A stretch of 64,000 nt of DNA, from NCBI GenBank assembly GCA_963422465.1, contig OY730170.1, positions 310,001-374,000 on the forward strand, written 5' to 3'. The notes beneath the pieces are model-generated. The model worked only from the letters and a program-made list of their open reading frames with translations. It was not told the DNA's origin and made no database searches. Shown in pieces: positions 43,759 through 53,376 of the stretch. The position numbers and the translations under genes were made by a program. How positions within the stretch are numbered: position 1 is the stretch's first letter; each line of letters starts with the position of its first letter. Source of the DNA: Lichina pygmaea. Lineage: Eukaryota > Ascomycota > Lichinomycetes > Lichinales > Lichinaceae.

Positions 43759-44724
43759 TTCACAGGGGAAGGGCGCTACGATTTTACGAACTGGGCAAGT
43801 ACCGGTAAGAGACAAGCTGTCAGTGTCGACAGAGGCTGATAGCATGGCAGAGGACTAAATCAGTTCTGGCTCATTTCTCAGGGTCTGTGTAAAGCAAGTC
43901 ACAAAGCACCCGGTACGTATCCCCGTACAAGGATACGGTGCGCCCGGACATTTCTGATCCAACTCGTGCGACTGAGAAGATCAAGTACGCACCGTACGCA
44001 ACGTGTTGACTATGGGAACTGCTCTACGTACGCGAAAGAATGGTATTAACAAGAGCCTCTCGACGACATTCTGCACATCTGGGGGTTTCTGAATTCCTAA
44101 CTCAACTCAAGCCCGTCAATCGCAACCTCGTACGGTCGGTACGGTAGTGACAGCTTGTCACGGTGTGTAGCTTCCCGAGCTATCTTGGCTGGCTTGGTCG
44201 GATCAGCGGGATCGTCGCACATCATTGTCGCGACGATATGAAAACAGCTCAATATGTAGGTCGTTACGGAACCACGGGAACATACGTATGTACATACGGA
44301 CACATGGACATCTCTGAAATCTATCCACGGAAAGTTTTCGTACGTAAGAACCAACGCTTGACATCGCAATCGGCCCCGATTGTAGATAAGACTACGCAAA
44401 CAATCATGTACAGTACGGTAATCGAGGTACGATGATGGCCGCAGGCCTCCCTCAGTCCAGCGTTTTGCTGGACCCAGCACGGGTCGTCCCCTGCAGATGA
44501 CTTCGACCCTTCATACGAGATACTGTTAACCCAGCCATGCCAAGCTATTCCCCCATCTACTCACGAGGTATTTGTCCTTTTCAGGAGAACAACTGGTGTG
44601 TAACATAGCGAGAGATAGAGGATCAGTATAACTCACCAGCCACTAGGAGCTAATACTCTTGCCCACTCTCCTTTCCGACCAACTTCAAGCAAGCGCAGAC
44701 ACACAGCTTTCATTCTCCTCACTT
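43759..44724. other. Spacer, no gene seen
   Basis: The stretch holds GTAC-rich pieces (about 43910-43930, 43985-44035, 44280-44300). Open frames are short and have no recognisable features. Confidence 0.5.
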
Positions 44725-46067
44725 TCAAAGATGATGATGGTAATAGTCCTTAGCTACCTTAATTCGCGGTGGCGTGCTTAGACTAAAGAAACACAGTTAG
44801 CATTAGAACTTTGTGCGACAGGTCAGGACTATACTTGAACAGAAGACCAGGGCTTACCTCTGCTTTTTGAGGATATTGCCAGAGCGAGCCCCTCCCCCGC
44901 CCCCGACCACCCCTGACCGCCCCACCACTCCACCACCCCTTCCAGGGGACACGTTGTCAACTTCCCAGCGGTGCTGGTACTGGTAAATACCGAACACAGG
45001 GGTGGTGAGGCTGGTCAACAGTGTTGCCTGCGGTGGCGACACCTGGGGGGGGGGGGGGGGGGGGGTTGCGAGCCTGGGCAGTGTTGTGTTGGCAGTGCCT
45101 GAACTGATCAAACTGATGGAAGCTTGGGCAGCCAGTGTCTGGGAAGGTATAGTAGTACTATTATTGACAGTAGTTGAGCTTGGGGTAAGTGGACTGTGGG
45201 AGCTTGACCTGGTGGTGTCTGAAGTGTGGCGGGAGTATTTTCAGTGGCACTGCCAGCCACCATGCCCAGGAGAGGTTTTCTCAACACTCTGAATTGAAAC
45301 ACAAGGTGATTACCTTCCCAGCTGGTTGTTATCTGTCTAAGAATACAATATCAATTAGCACATAGCTCTCCAGGAAACAAAGGCATAAGAAAAGAGGTAA
45401 AGAAAACATGAATACGACACGCCAGACCGATCGTGGCACTCACAAGCAGAACAATACCGCCACCATCGCTATAAGGATGATTAAGAGAATCATGTTAAGC
45501 TCTATCTTGAGGTGGTTGGTTTTTGGGACAAAGAACTGGGGGAAGACAAAGTGTCACGGCCACGCCCACAGGACTCGGGGGCCGGGACTTAGTCGGCCTG
45601 ACCGGCGCTTAGTCCGGCCGAGCTGGGAGCTAGCCCAGGGCAGGTGCCCATTCGGGTAGGAGCTTTTGAGCTCCCCAGCTATATAGCTAGCTCTTCTTTC
45701 TAGCTAGTCAATCAACTTATCTTCTCCCTCTTGTCTTGACGGCTAGATCGAGTTCCGCGTAGTGCCGCCTAGAGGCTTTTCCTAGGCCCGCTACCACAAA
45801 GACTTTATATATAGGAGAGGGGAGCTTGCTTACTGATTCTTCTGATACCGGGGCATGCCAGGGTTGATCTTATTTGAAATTTGGTCAAGCATCCTCGTGG
45901 CCAATCATCACAGCTGTTGTTGGTCAGCTACCTGGCCAGACTTTTATTTCCCAGTGGGTACGTACCACTATAGTCCTTGGCTTCTTCCTCCTCTGATCTT
46001 GGCTGTCTGATGCTGTTGTTATGATCGCCGGGATTGAGCCATAGGCTGGGGGTTGGCTGCCAGCCAT
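44725..46067 (-). CDS. Small type II membrane protein with Ser/Thr-rich ectodomain
   Basis: The reading is complement(join(44725..44782, 44858..45218, 45314..45336, 45444..45535, 45966..46067)), 211 aa. I do not recognise the family. The model is supported by five exons that keep one frame, with GT..AG at all borders. Residues 1-45 are polar and basic (SQDQRRKKPRTIV), followed by one strongly hydrophobic segment (about 48-65, MILLIILIAMVAVLFC). The rest is a Ser/Thr-rich stretch with NNST and ANTT glycosylation sites, a Pro run, a Gly-rich part and a short tail. This suggests a signal-anchored surface protein. A solo LTR lies inside intron 1. A 21-G tract falls in exon 4, so the frame there depends on an error-prone run. 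Confidence 0.5.
45552..45796. repeat. Solo LTR with 5-bp TSD
   Basis: The 245-bp sequence starts TGTCACGGCC and ends CGCTACCA. It is flanked by CAAAG on both sides (45547-45551 and 45797-45801). It contains a TATATAG-type box near 45680. No internal element sequence is present, so it is the product of LTR-LTR recombination. The sequence is unlike the LTRs of elements A, B and C. Confidence 0.85.
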
Positions 46068-47103
46068 GCTGTCGACACCACCCACACCGCCAAGGTGTTG
46101 TCGACAACTATCAGTTTGACAGGAGAAATCTCAACCTGTGTTTTGACAGCTACAGGTGGCACTATCCTTGGTACTACCTCGGGGCATCCTGAAACAGAAA
46201 GAACAATGCTACAATCACGACGATTGCTGGGGTTCTCTCGGAGAACACGTGTGTGGTGTGGAGGAGGAGAGGTGGGGAGGTGGGGTGGTGGTACGAGAAG
46301 CGGGGAAAATTCTACTGTTGCCGAGAGCTGCAGGTACCCGTGAACGTGCGGTTGCACTGTGCCGCTAGACGTGACGTGCGTGAAGGTGTGGCTAAGTAAG
46401 ACCCTGTGGCAGCTGATTAACTAAGCAGCTTCAAGGTGATAGTGAGGCCAGCGATGAGCGCTACCCGTGCCTTGGAGGTACTTCGTACCTCCAAGGCACG
46501 GGTACTTCCGTACAGAGGACTTGGCCAGAGAAGATGGACAAACAGCCTACCGGTACGTACGTACGTAGTACAGAGAAGACGGATACAGAATGGATTTCAT
46601 TTATGGTAATTATTTCTACCAATCAATCCACCTCTCCCGACCGCTTCGTGCCCATAGGCTGTTCACCGCCCTCATACCAATCGTCACACCAGCAAACGTC
46701 ATCCGCAACCTGGATTTCGCTCGGAAAGCCAAAAAGCATGCTTGGGTACGTTCCGTACACCAACATATCATTGCTCTGCGACGATCTTCGCATCAGCTAG
46801 TTGGAGGCCATCAGGCGTCGTGGAGGCTCCAGTTGCTTGATCGTCTACCAGCTGTTGTGTTTTTCGAGCTGTTGCCTTTTTCGAGCTGTTGCGTCGCACC
46901 CGACTTTTACGACCGAAAACCATCTGGAAAGCCGGACCACGCTGGAGCCGACTTCACCCATGATACGCCTGATACGTAGGCAGGGGAGTACACAAAATCC
47001 ACCGTTGTCGTAGAAGCCGTCCGATCGCACCGGACTGCTGGGGCTTGCGGATGAGCGTTCGGAATCCAACTCACGTCCGGGATCTACACGCAGATCACGA
47101 AGC
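46068..47103. other. Divergent spacer with perfect hairpin
   Basis: The spacer lies between the type II membrane protein gene (minus) and the exchanger gene (plus). It holds a perfect 20-bp inverted repeat (46462-46504) and GTAC repeats (46550-46570). Upstream exons of the exchanger gene cannot be excluded. Confidence 0.5.
46462..46504. repeat. Perfect 20-bp inverted repeat with 3-nt loop
   Basis: The arms are 46462-46481 and 46485-46504 and the loop is TTC. The arm begins TACCCGTGCC. It would form a strong hairpin in RNA or a cruciform in DNA. Confidence 0.95.
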
Positions 47104-48719
47104 ATGGGTGGAAGCAACCAGTACCCAGTGCCTTATTGGCGCAACACGATGGGGCCTCAGCACGACCCTGAGAACGTGGCGCCGCCACATCGGATTTACA
47201 GGAACCGATCGGTCGAGGCGGAGACTGTCGTTGGACGTTCGAGGCCCACCCCCGTTGGTCGTCGCCGACGTCGGCTACCGCGTCGGATCGAGCCCGCAGG
47301 CGAGAGCGGTCGTCGAGGCTTCCATCCGTGGCTCTTCCTGCGCATCTGTTTCCGGAGCTCGTGCTCGGCATCGCAATGGCTGAACGTGCTGTGGCCGGTG
47401 GTACCGGTTGCAATCGCTGCTGTAAGATCCAACGCTTCCTGCTGAGACGTGCTGAAGGCTGCAGGAACTGACGGACTGCGCATAGCACTTTGTGTTCGAC
47501 CACTCGGACCGCCCGCACATCAAACTCGTCACCTTCGTCTTGAACAACATCGCCATGATCCCGGCCGCCAACCTGCTCGGCTTCGCCAGCCAGGAGTTTG
47601 CGCGGAAGCTGCCCAAGGTCATTGGCATGGTGGTCGAGACGAGCCTGGGCTCCGTTACCGAGCTGGTCCTCTTCATGACCCTCCTGGCGAGCTACAACGA
47701 CGATGGCCGGAAGAATCACATCTCTGTGATTCAAGCAGCGATCCTAGGCTCCATCTTGGCCAATCTGCTTCTCTGCGTCGGCATGTGCCTTGTCGCAGGT
47801 GGGATCCACCGCAACGAGGTCGAGTACGACTCTGCCGTCAGCGAGGTCGGCTCGAATCTCCTCTTGGTGGCTGGAATGGGTGAGTAGCGCCACGTTCACC
47901 TTCGGGCTCTCTGCGATTGGCCTGAGACGTTCGGCTGACGCTCTTCCACAGGCCTTCTCGTGCCTTCGGCATTCTACTTTGCCGTCGATGCTCAAGCGGA
48001 CGAACCGTCGCTACCGGATTTCACCCTGACACTCAGCCGTGTGACCGCTGTTCTCCTCCTTGCCGCTTTCCTCATGTGAGCCGACAATTTCCCCGAGCTC
48101 GCGACAGACGCAAGGAGTTCATGTGCTGACCAGACTTCCGTTCAGCTATCTATGGTTTCAGTTACACACGCATCACAGCATCTACGACGACCTGCTTATC
48201 GCCGATGCCGAGAAGGGTACGGACCGGGATCGCAACGCTCGTGACGAGAAGTTGACGATGTGCGAGGCGCTGGTGGCAATCGTCGTCGCCGTCACCTGCG
48301 TCACCATGCTAGCCGTTTTCCTTGTGCTCGAGATTGAGACGATTGTGCACGACTATCATGTGAGCGAGGCCTTCATCGGGGTCATCGTCGTGCCGCTGGC
48401 CGAGAAGGCTGCCAGTCACATCACGTCCCTGGACGAGGCCTGGGATGGCCAGATGAACTTTGCGCTCTCGCATGTTCTTGGGTCGACCATCCAGACTGCC
48501 CTGTTCAACGCGCCTCTGGTTACCATCGTCGGCTGGGCCCTTAACAAGCCGATGGATCTAAAATTCGAGATATTCCTGACCGCCGTGCTCATTATGGCCA
48601 TCCTTGTTGTTGGGAACTTCCTGCGGGACCTCAGAAGCAACTATCTCGAAGGTGCCCTCTGCGTGATTGTATACATCATAATCGCATTCTCAACCTGGTG
48701 GCTTCCGCTCCATCCATGA
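47104..48719 (+). CDS. Ca2+/H+ exchanger (CAX/CaCA family), divergent type
   Basis: The reading is join(47104..47421, 47486..47879, 47952..48075, 48146..48719), 469 aa. An Arg-rich cytosolic N-terminus of about 75 residues is followed by about eleven membrane segments. The two alpha repeats are recognisable: ETSLGSVTELVLF in the first half and PLAEKAASHITSLDEAW with HVLGSTIQTALFNAPL in the second. They depart from the GNATEL/GNAAEH consensus of classical vacuolar exchangers and match a fungal subgroup. The acidic residues that bind the cation are kept. The introns are 64, 72 and 70 bp. The start may be 47104 or the in-frame ATG at 47149, and further upstream exons are possible. The vacuolar location is inferred from the family. 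Confidence 0.85.
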
Positions 48720-49371
48720 TGACGGCCCATATCCGTCCTTGGCGTTCACAGAAACCCAAAGGAGTCACCCGGCAGTCCCAGGAAGCCGGTCCGGCGTTGC
48801 GTCTTCAAGAAGAGTAAGCTGGACACGGACGGAGAGGAAGTGCACATACTCCAGTCGCGAAGGCTGTTGCTCGATGTTGATGCCAAGCTTGCCGAACGAT
48901 TCTCGCCGTTGTGGAACTATCTTCTCTTGAAAATGAGGTCTATATCACATCATATTGGCTTTGAAGAGCTAACTCACAAGATGAGTTCATCCGCTCGGCC
49001 AGTCGTTTCGTGCATGATCCAAGCAGGATCTGCGCATCGCACTCCGGGTCTGTTTCCGTATATCGAGCTAGATAGAGGCTTCCGCATAGCAGAGAAGCCT
49101 GCTCTTCCCATTGATGAAATTACACCCACGACCGTGGTTTACTCCTTGGAAGGCAATGCAACTAGCTACTTGTCCTATTTCTGGGTGGTCGCAGCTGCTG
49201 TTCCAATCAAACAGTCACACCACCAGCGCTGTTGTTGGTTTTTCCGACAGATCTTGTACCCAGCTGCAAGTACTCCCAGTGGTGGAGCACTACCATCCTA
49301 GCGTCTGTACCTGGACACTGAGGATGCTCCATTCAGAGCGCAATGCATCTATCGTAGCATCAGCAGATTAG
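48720..49371 (+). other. Coding-like stretch of uncertain meaning
   Basis: Two plus-strand pieces look coding but do not form a complete gene. At about 48783-48935 the frame reads KKSKLDTDGEEVHILQSRRL and continues with a helical segment ending WNYLLLKM. At 49050-49180 it reads LFPYIELDRGFRIAEKPALP, followed by ITPTTVVYSLEGNATSY. The second piece may be the 5' part of the DUF4185-like gene that follows. I could not connect them by confident splice sites. Confidence 0.3.
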
Positions 49372-51199
49372 GACACTGCATTGACTTCTCTCATCTGGCA
49401 ACCTCCTGTCTGGAATATCTGCACCTCGCAAAAACCACGAAGAAGAAGAGATGACACCACCTTTGTACACCAAAACTTGTTTAGGACCCCAGCGGAAACC
49501 GCTTCCTCCGGCACATGGCATCTCACTCAGCGGATGAATCTCTATTGGTTTCTTGTCAACACGACCTTCAGCACGCTCCAGATGGCCGCTGAACATCAAG
49601 TCGAAGACACATGGACGCCCATTGTTGTGCGCGACATCACCCGCCTCGGCCCGCAAAAGTCTACGGGTGTGCAGGATCTCTCCCGGGATGGCGGACACTC
49701 AGTGCTGCTCAACCGACGCATCGTCTGGCTGTACAACGACACCGAGTGCTTCTCGGACAACAGCAGCCAGCTGTTGTTTGTCTTGAACACGGCGGCCTAC
49801 ACGTTAGACCCTCAGGCTGATGCTGCTACTGTCTTGGACTTTGGCACTGTCGACGTGGGCGCTGACGCAGATGGGAACACGTACTGCACGCTCCTGGCGG
49901 ACAAGGTTGTCAGTGGCGGTGGCTGGATCCACTTCACTGCGGAAGAGCGGGGCTTCAACTCAGAGCATGGCGGTGATAAGCGTGTTGTCATATGTAGGTG
50001 ATTATGAGAGAGCATGCTGCTCTTATCACGAACTGACATGGGCAGCTGTTGCTCGCAGGGCCTGACATGTCTCCTACGCCGGTGGATGCGATGAGGGCGC
50101 TGGTGTACGCTCCGGTGGTGCTTGTCAATCATGACCCGCAAGATCTGGGAGCCAAGTTCAGACCGCGAGGGGTCACCACTGTCTGGGTCGTGGCCCCGGA
50201 TGAATGCCTGCTCGCAATCTGCATCAACACCTTGCTCTTTCCTGAGGATCATGTCCTGTACAGAGTGTTTGCGGTCGTCGTTGGCTCACCGAGTGCTGAC
50301 GCAGCTGCCTTCTGCGCAAAGGATGACCTTGACGTATACGTGTTCGGAGCCACAGAATCCAGTCTCTATCTCGCACGTGTCACACTTGACAACGTTGATG
50401 ACCCGGCGGCGTACAGGTATTTTCGAAAGTCAGAGCGCAGGTTTGTTGCCGAAGCTCCCCGGTTCCACAACAAAGACAAAGGGGAGATGTATCTCCTGGG
50501 TACATTCACCTTGGGCAATATCTTCTTCAGCCCTTTTTTCCGGACTTTCACCATTGTATACATGAACTGTATGGTCGACTTGACCTTCTACATCTGCTAC
50601 CTGGACCTCGAGAATCCTCTCAACGCCAACTTGACCACTTGGCTTCAGGGTGGGAAACAGAGCAGAGGGATCACCGCCGTGGACGTCGAAGCCCTGGTCA
50701 TGTACGCTTGGTCAGCGGAACAGGTAATGTACAAATCATCTCCTGGGCCGGGTGGTTTCAACTACCTTGGCACCGCGCACCCAGAGTACTTCAACTGTCA
50801 GTACTATCCCGTGTCAGGGCACTACAAGACCGCAGAGAGGAACCCGGATGCTGATGGCGGTGAGTGGTACGGCAGCGGAGAAGTGTCCAAGTCAGACACT
50901 GGTGGAGATGGCTGGCACCTGCTGTTGAGCTGGATGTCGCAGATACGCGGAGGGCTTGATACAGGCATCTACAAGATTCAACTTGCACGTGTTGAGTTTG
51001 GGGATGTCCCAAGAGACCCAGGGCCACAAGTGCTTCTTCCTCTTCAACACAGACATCCACGCCCCCTGAGGGCACCACTCCATTGCCACCCAGGCTGAGC
51101 AGTCCCGGGGAGAGCGATGCTTGTCTGGCGAGGACGTCTTCTGCTGCCTGGACGTTGCTGCTGGTGCTTTCTGGGGTGGATGCCTTTGGCTGCGGATAA
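49372..51199 (+). CDS. DUF4185-like secreted/GPI-type protein, both ends unresolved
   Basis: The core is join(49372..49993, 50059..about 51029). The 65-bp intron 49994-50058 (GTAGGT..GCAG) joins RVVI to WPDMSPTPVDAMRALVYAPV in frame. Kept motifs are KPRRRRDDTTFVHQN, WTPIVVRDITRLGPQ, SRDGGHSVLLNRRIVWLYND, EYFNCQYYPVSG and WHLLLSWMSQIRGGL. These fit a fungal family of beta-propeller-like extracellular proteins annotated DUF4185; the activity is unknown. The literal frame ends at 51098 with an unlikely tail. Another frame from 51053 to 51199 gives a Pro/Ser/Thr stretch and a hydrophobic end (AAWTLLLVLSGVDAFGCG) like a GPI signal. A small intron or a frameshift must lie between. No ATG or signal peptide was found before 49372. 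Confidence 0.55.
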
Positions 51200-52173
51200 T
51201 TACCGACAGGGAGCCTTTCCCACATCAGGCAAAGGAGACAGCCACCAAACAGGCTCACTGGATCCACATGTCGCGTGACTATTCTTCGGGGAGCTATATT
51301 TTATCGAGTTTTTTTTATTTGACCAATGAAGAGTCACAACTACATCCACATCATGGATATGTGCCTCTTTTTCCAAGAGTTTTTCTTTCAAACTCCCGAG
51401 TTTTTCTTTCGAACTCCCGCCCTGTTCTCGTGCTGTTCACCAAGAAGCAGGAAGAGCGGGTTGAACATGTGCATCGATGGCCTTTTCCTGTCTACTAACA
51501 AGCGTGACTATACAACTAGTCACTCCATTGAGACATTCACCTGGAACCTATTGATCAATGATTCTGGAAGTGGCTCCCAGACTGGAAACTTCTTTGCAGT
51601 TGGCTTCCCTGCAGGGTGGCCCCCGTGCGTCTCTGTTGCTCACTCCCAGAGCTCCTCCTGGTCCTGCCCCTTCCGGTTTCGTTGTTCTAGAACCCTTGCC
51701 CTTTGACACATACCGTACCTTGCCCTGGTAAGGATGCTGATGTGGAAACACAACTCTTTGGCCTTGTGCACCTTCACAAGACTTGTCTAACAAGTTGTCT
51801 GCTGATGAGTTGCCTTCCAAGAAGGTGCCCAGTCAATGTGACCTCTCCATCAACAGTGACGCCACCAGCCCTCTGTTTGGTGTTCAGAGGACAAGAGCAT
51901 GCCATGTGACCGCTGAACAATGGCAGGTGTTGCTGACGTAATGAATATCCAGTTCACGTGGTTTATCACAAAGATTAGTAAGCGAAATATCATCAGCCCG
52001 GAAGGTGATCTTGGTGGTTCTCATCCAGATCACGATACCTCACCAAGGTGGACTTCCCTTCAAGACATATGTGTTTTAACCCTTAGGAAGTCTAGTCTGA
52101 AAATAATTCTACCTCGAACCTCTATCCTGGGCTTTGACAACTCATGTACCTTTATTCTTTGCGGGAGTCTAGT
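51200..52173. other. Spacer, no gene seen
   Basis: This stretch includes a short imperfect repeat (about 51376-51415, GAGTTTTTCTTTC twice). Open frames lack family features. Confidence 0.5.
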
Positions 52174-52474
52174 TGTTAGGGCCTGGTCAGACGGCCTTGC
52201 CGAGAGGATCACTAATCAGCCCGGAAAGTACTCCGTACCGTACGTACGGAAGTCATACCCGACTGGGGGTACTACAGTAGCCCCCGTCGGCACGGGTGGT
52301 AGAGTGTCCTGGGCACGATACCCCTCTCCTTCCGGACTTACGTATATAAACCCTCAGGATGCCTGCGAGAGAATAGCTCTCCAGGCTGAACATCATCCCA
52401 TCTTAAACCCCTATCCTTGTCCACAACAACCCATGATACACTGTACCGGTACTCTGTGTAAGTGGCCTGTAACA
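52174..52474 (+). repeat. Solo LTR related to the A/B family, with TSD
   Basis: The 301-bp sequence starts TGTTAGGGCCTGG and ends GGCCTGTAACA. Both flanks are CTAGT (52169-52173 and 52475-52479). It shares TAGCTCTCCAGGCTGAACA and the terminal layout with the LTRs of elements A and B, and has a TATATAAACC box near 52342. It lacks the 35-bp hairpin repeats of those LTRs. It is therefore a solo LTR of a related family or subfamily. Confidence 0.88.
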
Positions 52475-52494
52475 CTAGTGGCCCAAAATGAACA

Positions 52495-52540
52495 CACACA
52501 CACTCTCTCTCTCTCTCTCTCTATCTCTCTGTGTGTGTGA
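52495..52540. repeat. CA/CT/GT microsatellite
   Basis: A run of CA dinucleotides passes into CT dinucleotides and ends in GT dinucleotides. Confidence 0.9.
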
Positions 52541-52716
52541 TCCAGAAAATTAGATCCACTTCGAAATTCCTGTCTGTACAAAGACCCAACATCGGTCCAA
52601 ACACCCGTCTTCCTCTGTAACTTGTTGACGGGGCTAATGTGTGGCTTTATACAATACAAGAACTTGAAGGGGCACTCTAAGAAATCAGCCACACGCTTCT
52701 TGATAGGTCTGCCACC

Positions 52717-53376
52717 ATGGATTCGAAGCCCACGGTCATGCTTGTCTCGCTAGTATATCTAGAACTCAACCAAGACGTCAGCGACCACCTGCTCTCTGCT
52801 CTTTGATCGAAGACCACGCTGCTCGAGGTAGGCTCGGCCGAGAAAGCAATCGACGTACTCTCTTCGACAACAAGCCTGCACGGCATCATCCTCGGGGACG
52901 GCGAACTCGGGGGAAAGAAATTCCACGCCGGCCTCCGTGCTCGAATCGTCGAATTTGCCAAGGCGGGAGGAACCGTGGTCCTCGGATGTGCTTTCAGCAG
53001 CCTCATTCGGCCGTCGGACTTTAACAAGTTCTTTGAGAAGGCGTGGAGGCTGCCCTGGCGCTTTGGCTCCTACCACCAGGCCGACTTCTTCGCACGCGCT
53101 GCTCTCGACGGCAAGCTGAATGGCAGACTGATCCCGGCTTCGTACTCGCAAAAGGCCGTCTCGGCAAAGGGTGTTAGAGAGGAGCACAAGGTGTACGTGC
53201 CGACAACAGAGTCTTGGACGCAGTCGCGCGTCTTCATGTCTGAGCCCGTCAAGGATTTGAGCAAGGTCCCCGTCACTTTTACGCAGATCGGACAGGGCCA
53301 TCTTGGCTACGTCGGCGACGTCAACTCCGAGGTCGAAAGCACCGCCGTCGTCCTGGCCATGTTCGGCTTGTCCTGA
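52717..53376 (+). pseudogene. Unknown fungal protein with one in-frame TGA
   Basis: From the ATG at 52717 (MDSKPTVMLVSLVYLELNQD) the frame runs 219 residues to the stop at 53374-53376, with a single TGA at 52804-52806 (codon 30). Both sides look like one protein: HLLSAL before, SKTTLLEVGSAEKAIDVLSS after. Later segments GGTVVLGCAFSSLIRP, WRFGSYHQADFFA, LIPASYSQKAVS and HLGYVGDVNSEVESTAVVLA resemble a fungal family with a class I glutamine amidotransferase-like fold; this is from memory and tentative. The function is unknown. A single CGA to TGA change would explain the stop. No splice sites that remove it are visible. Confidence 0.55.
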
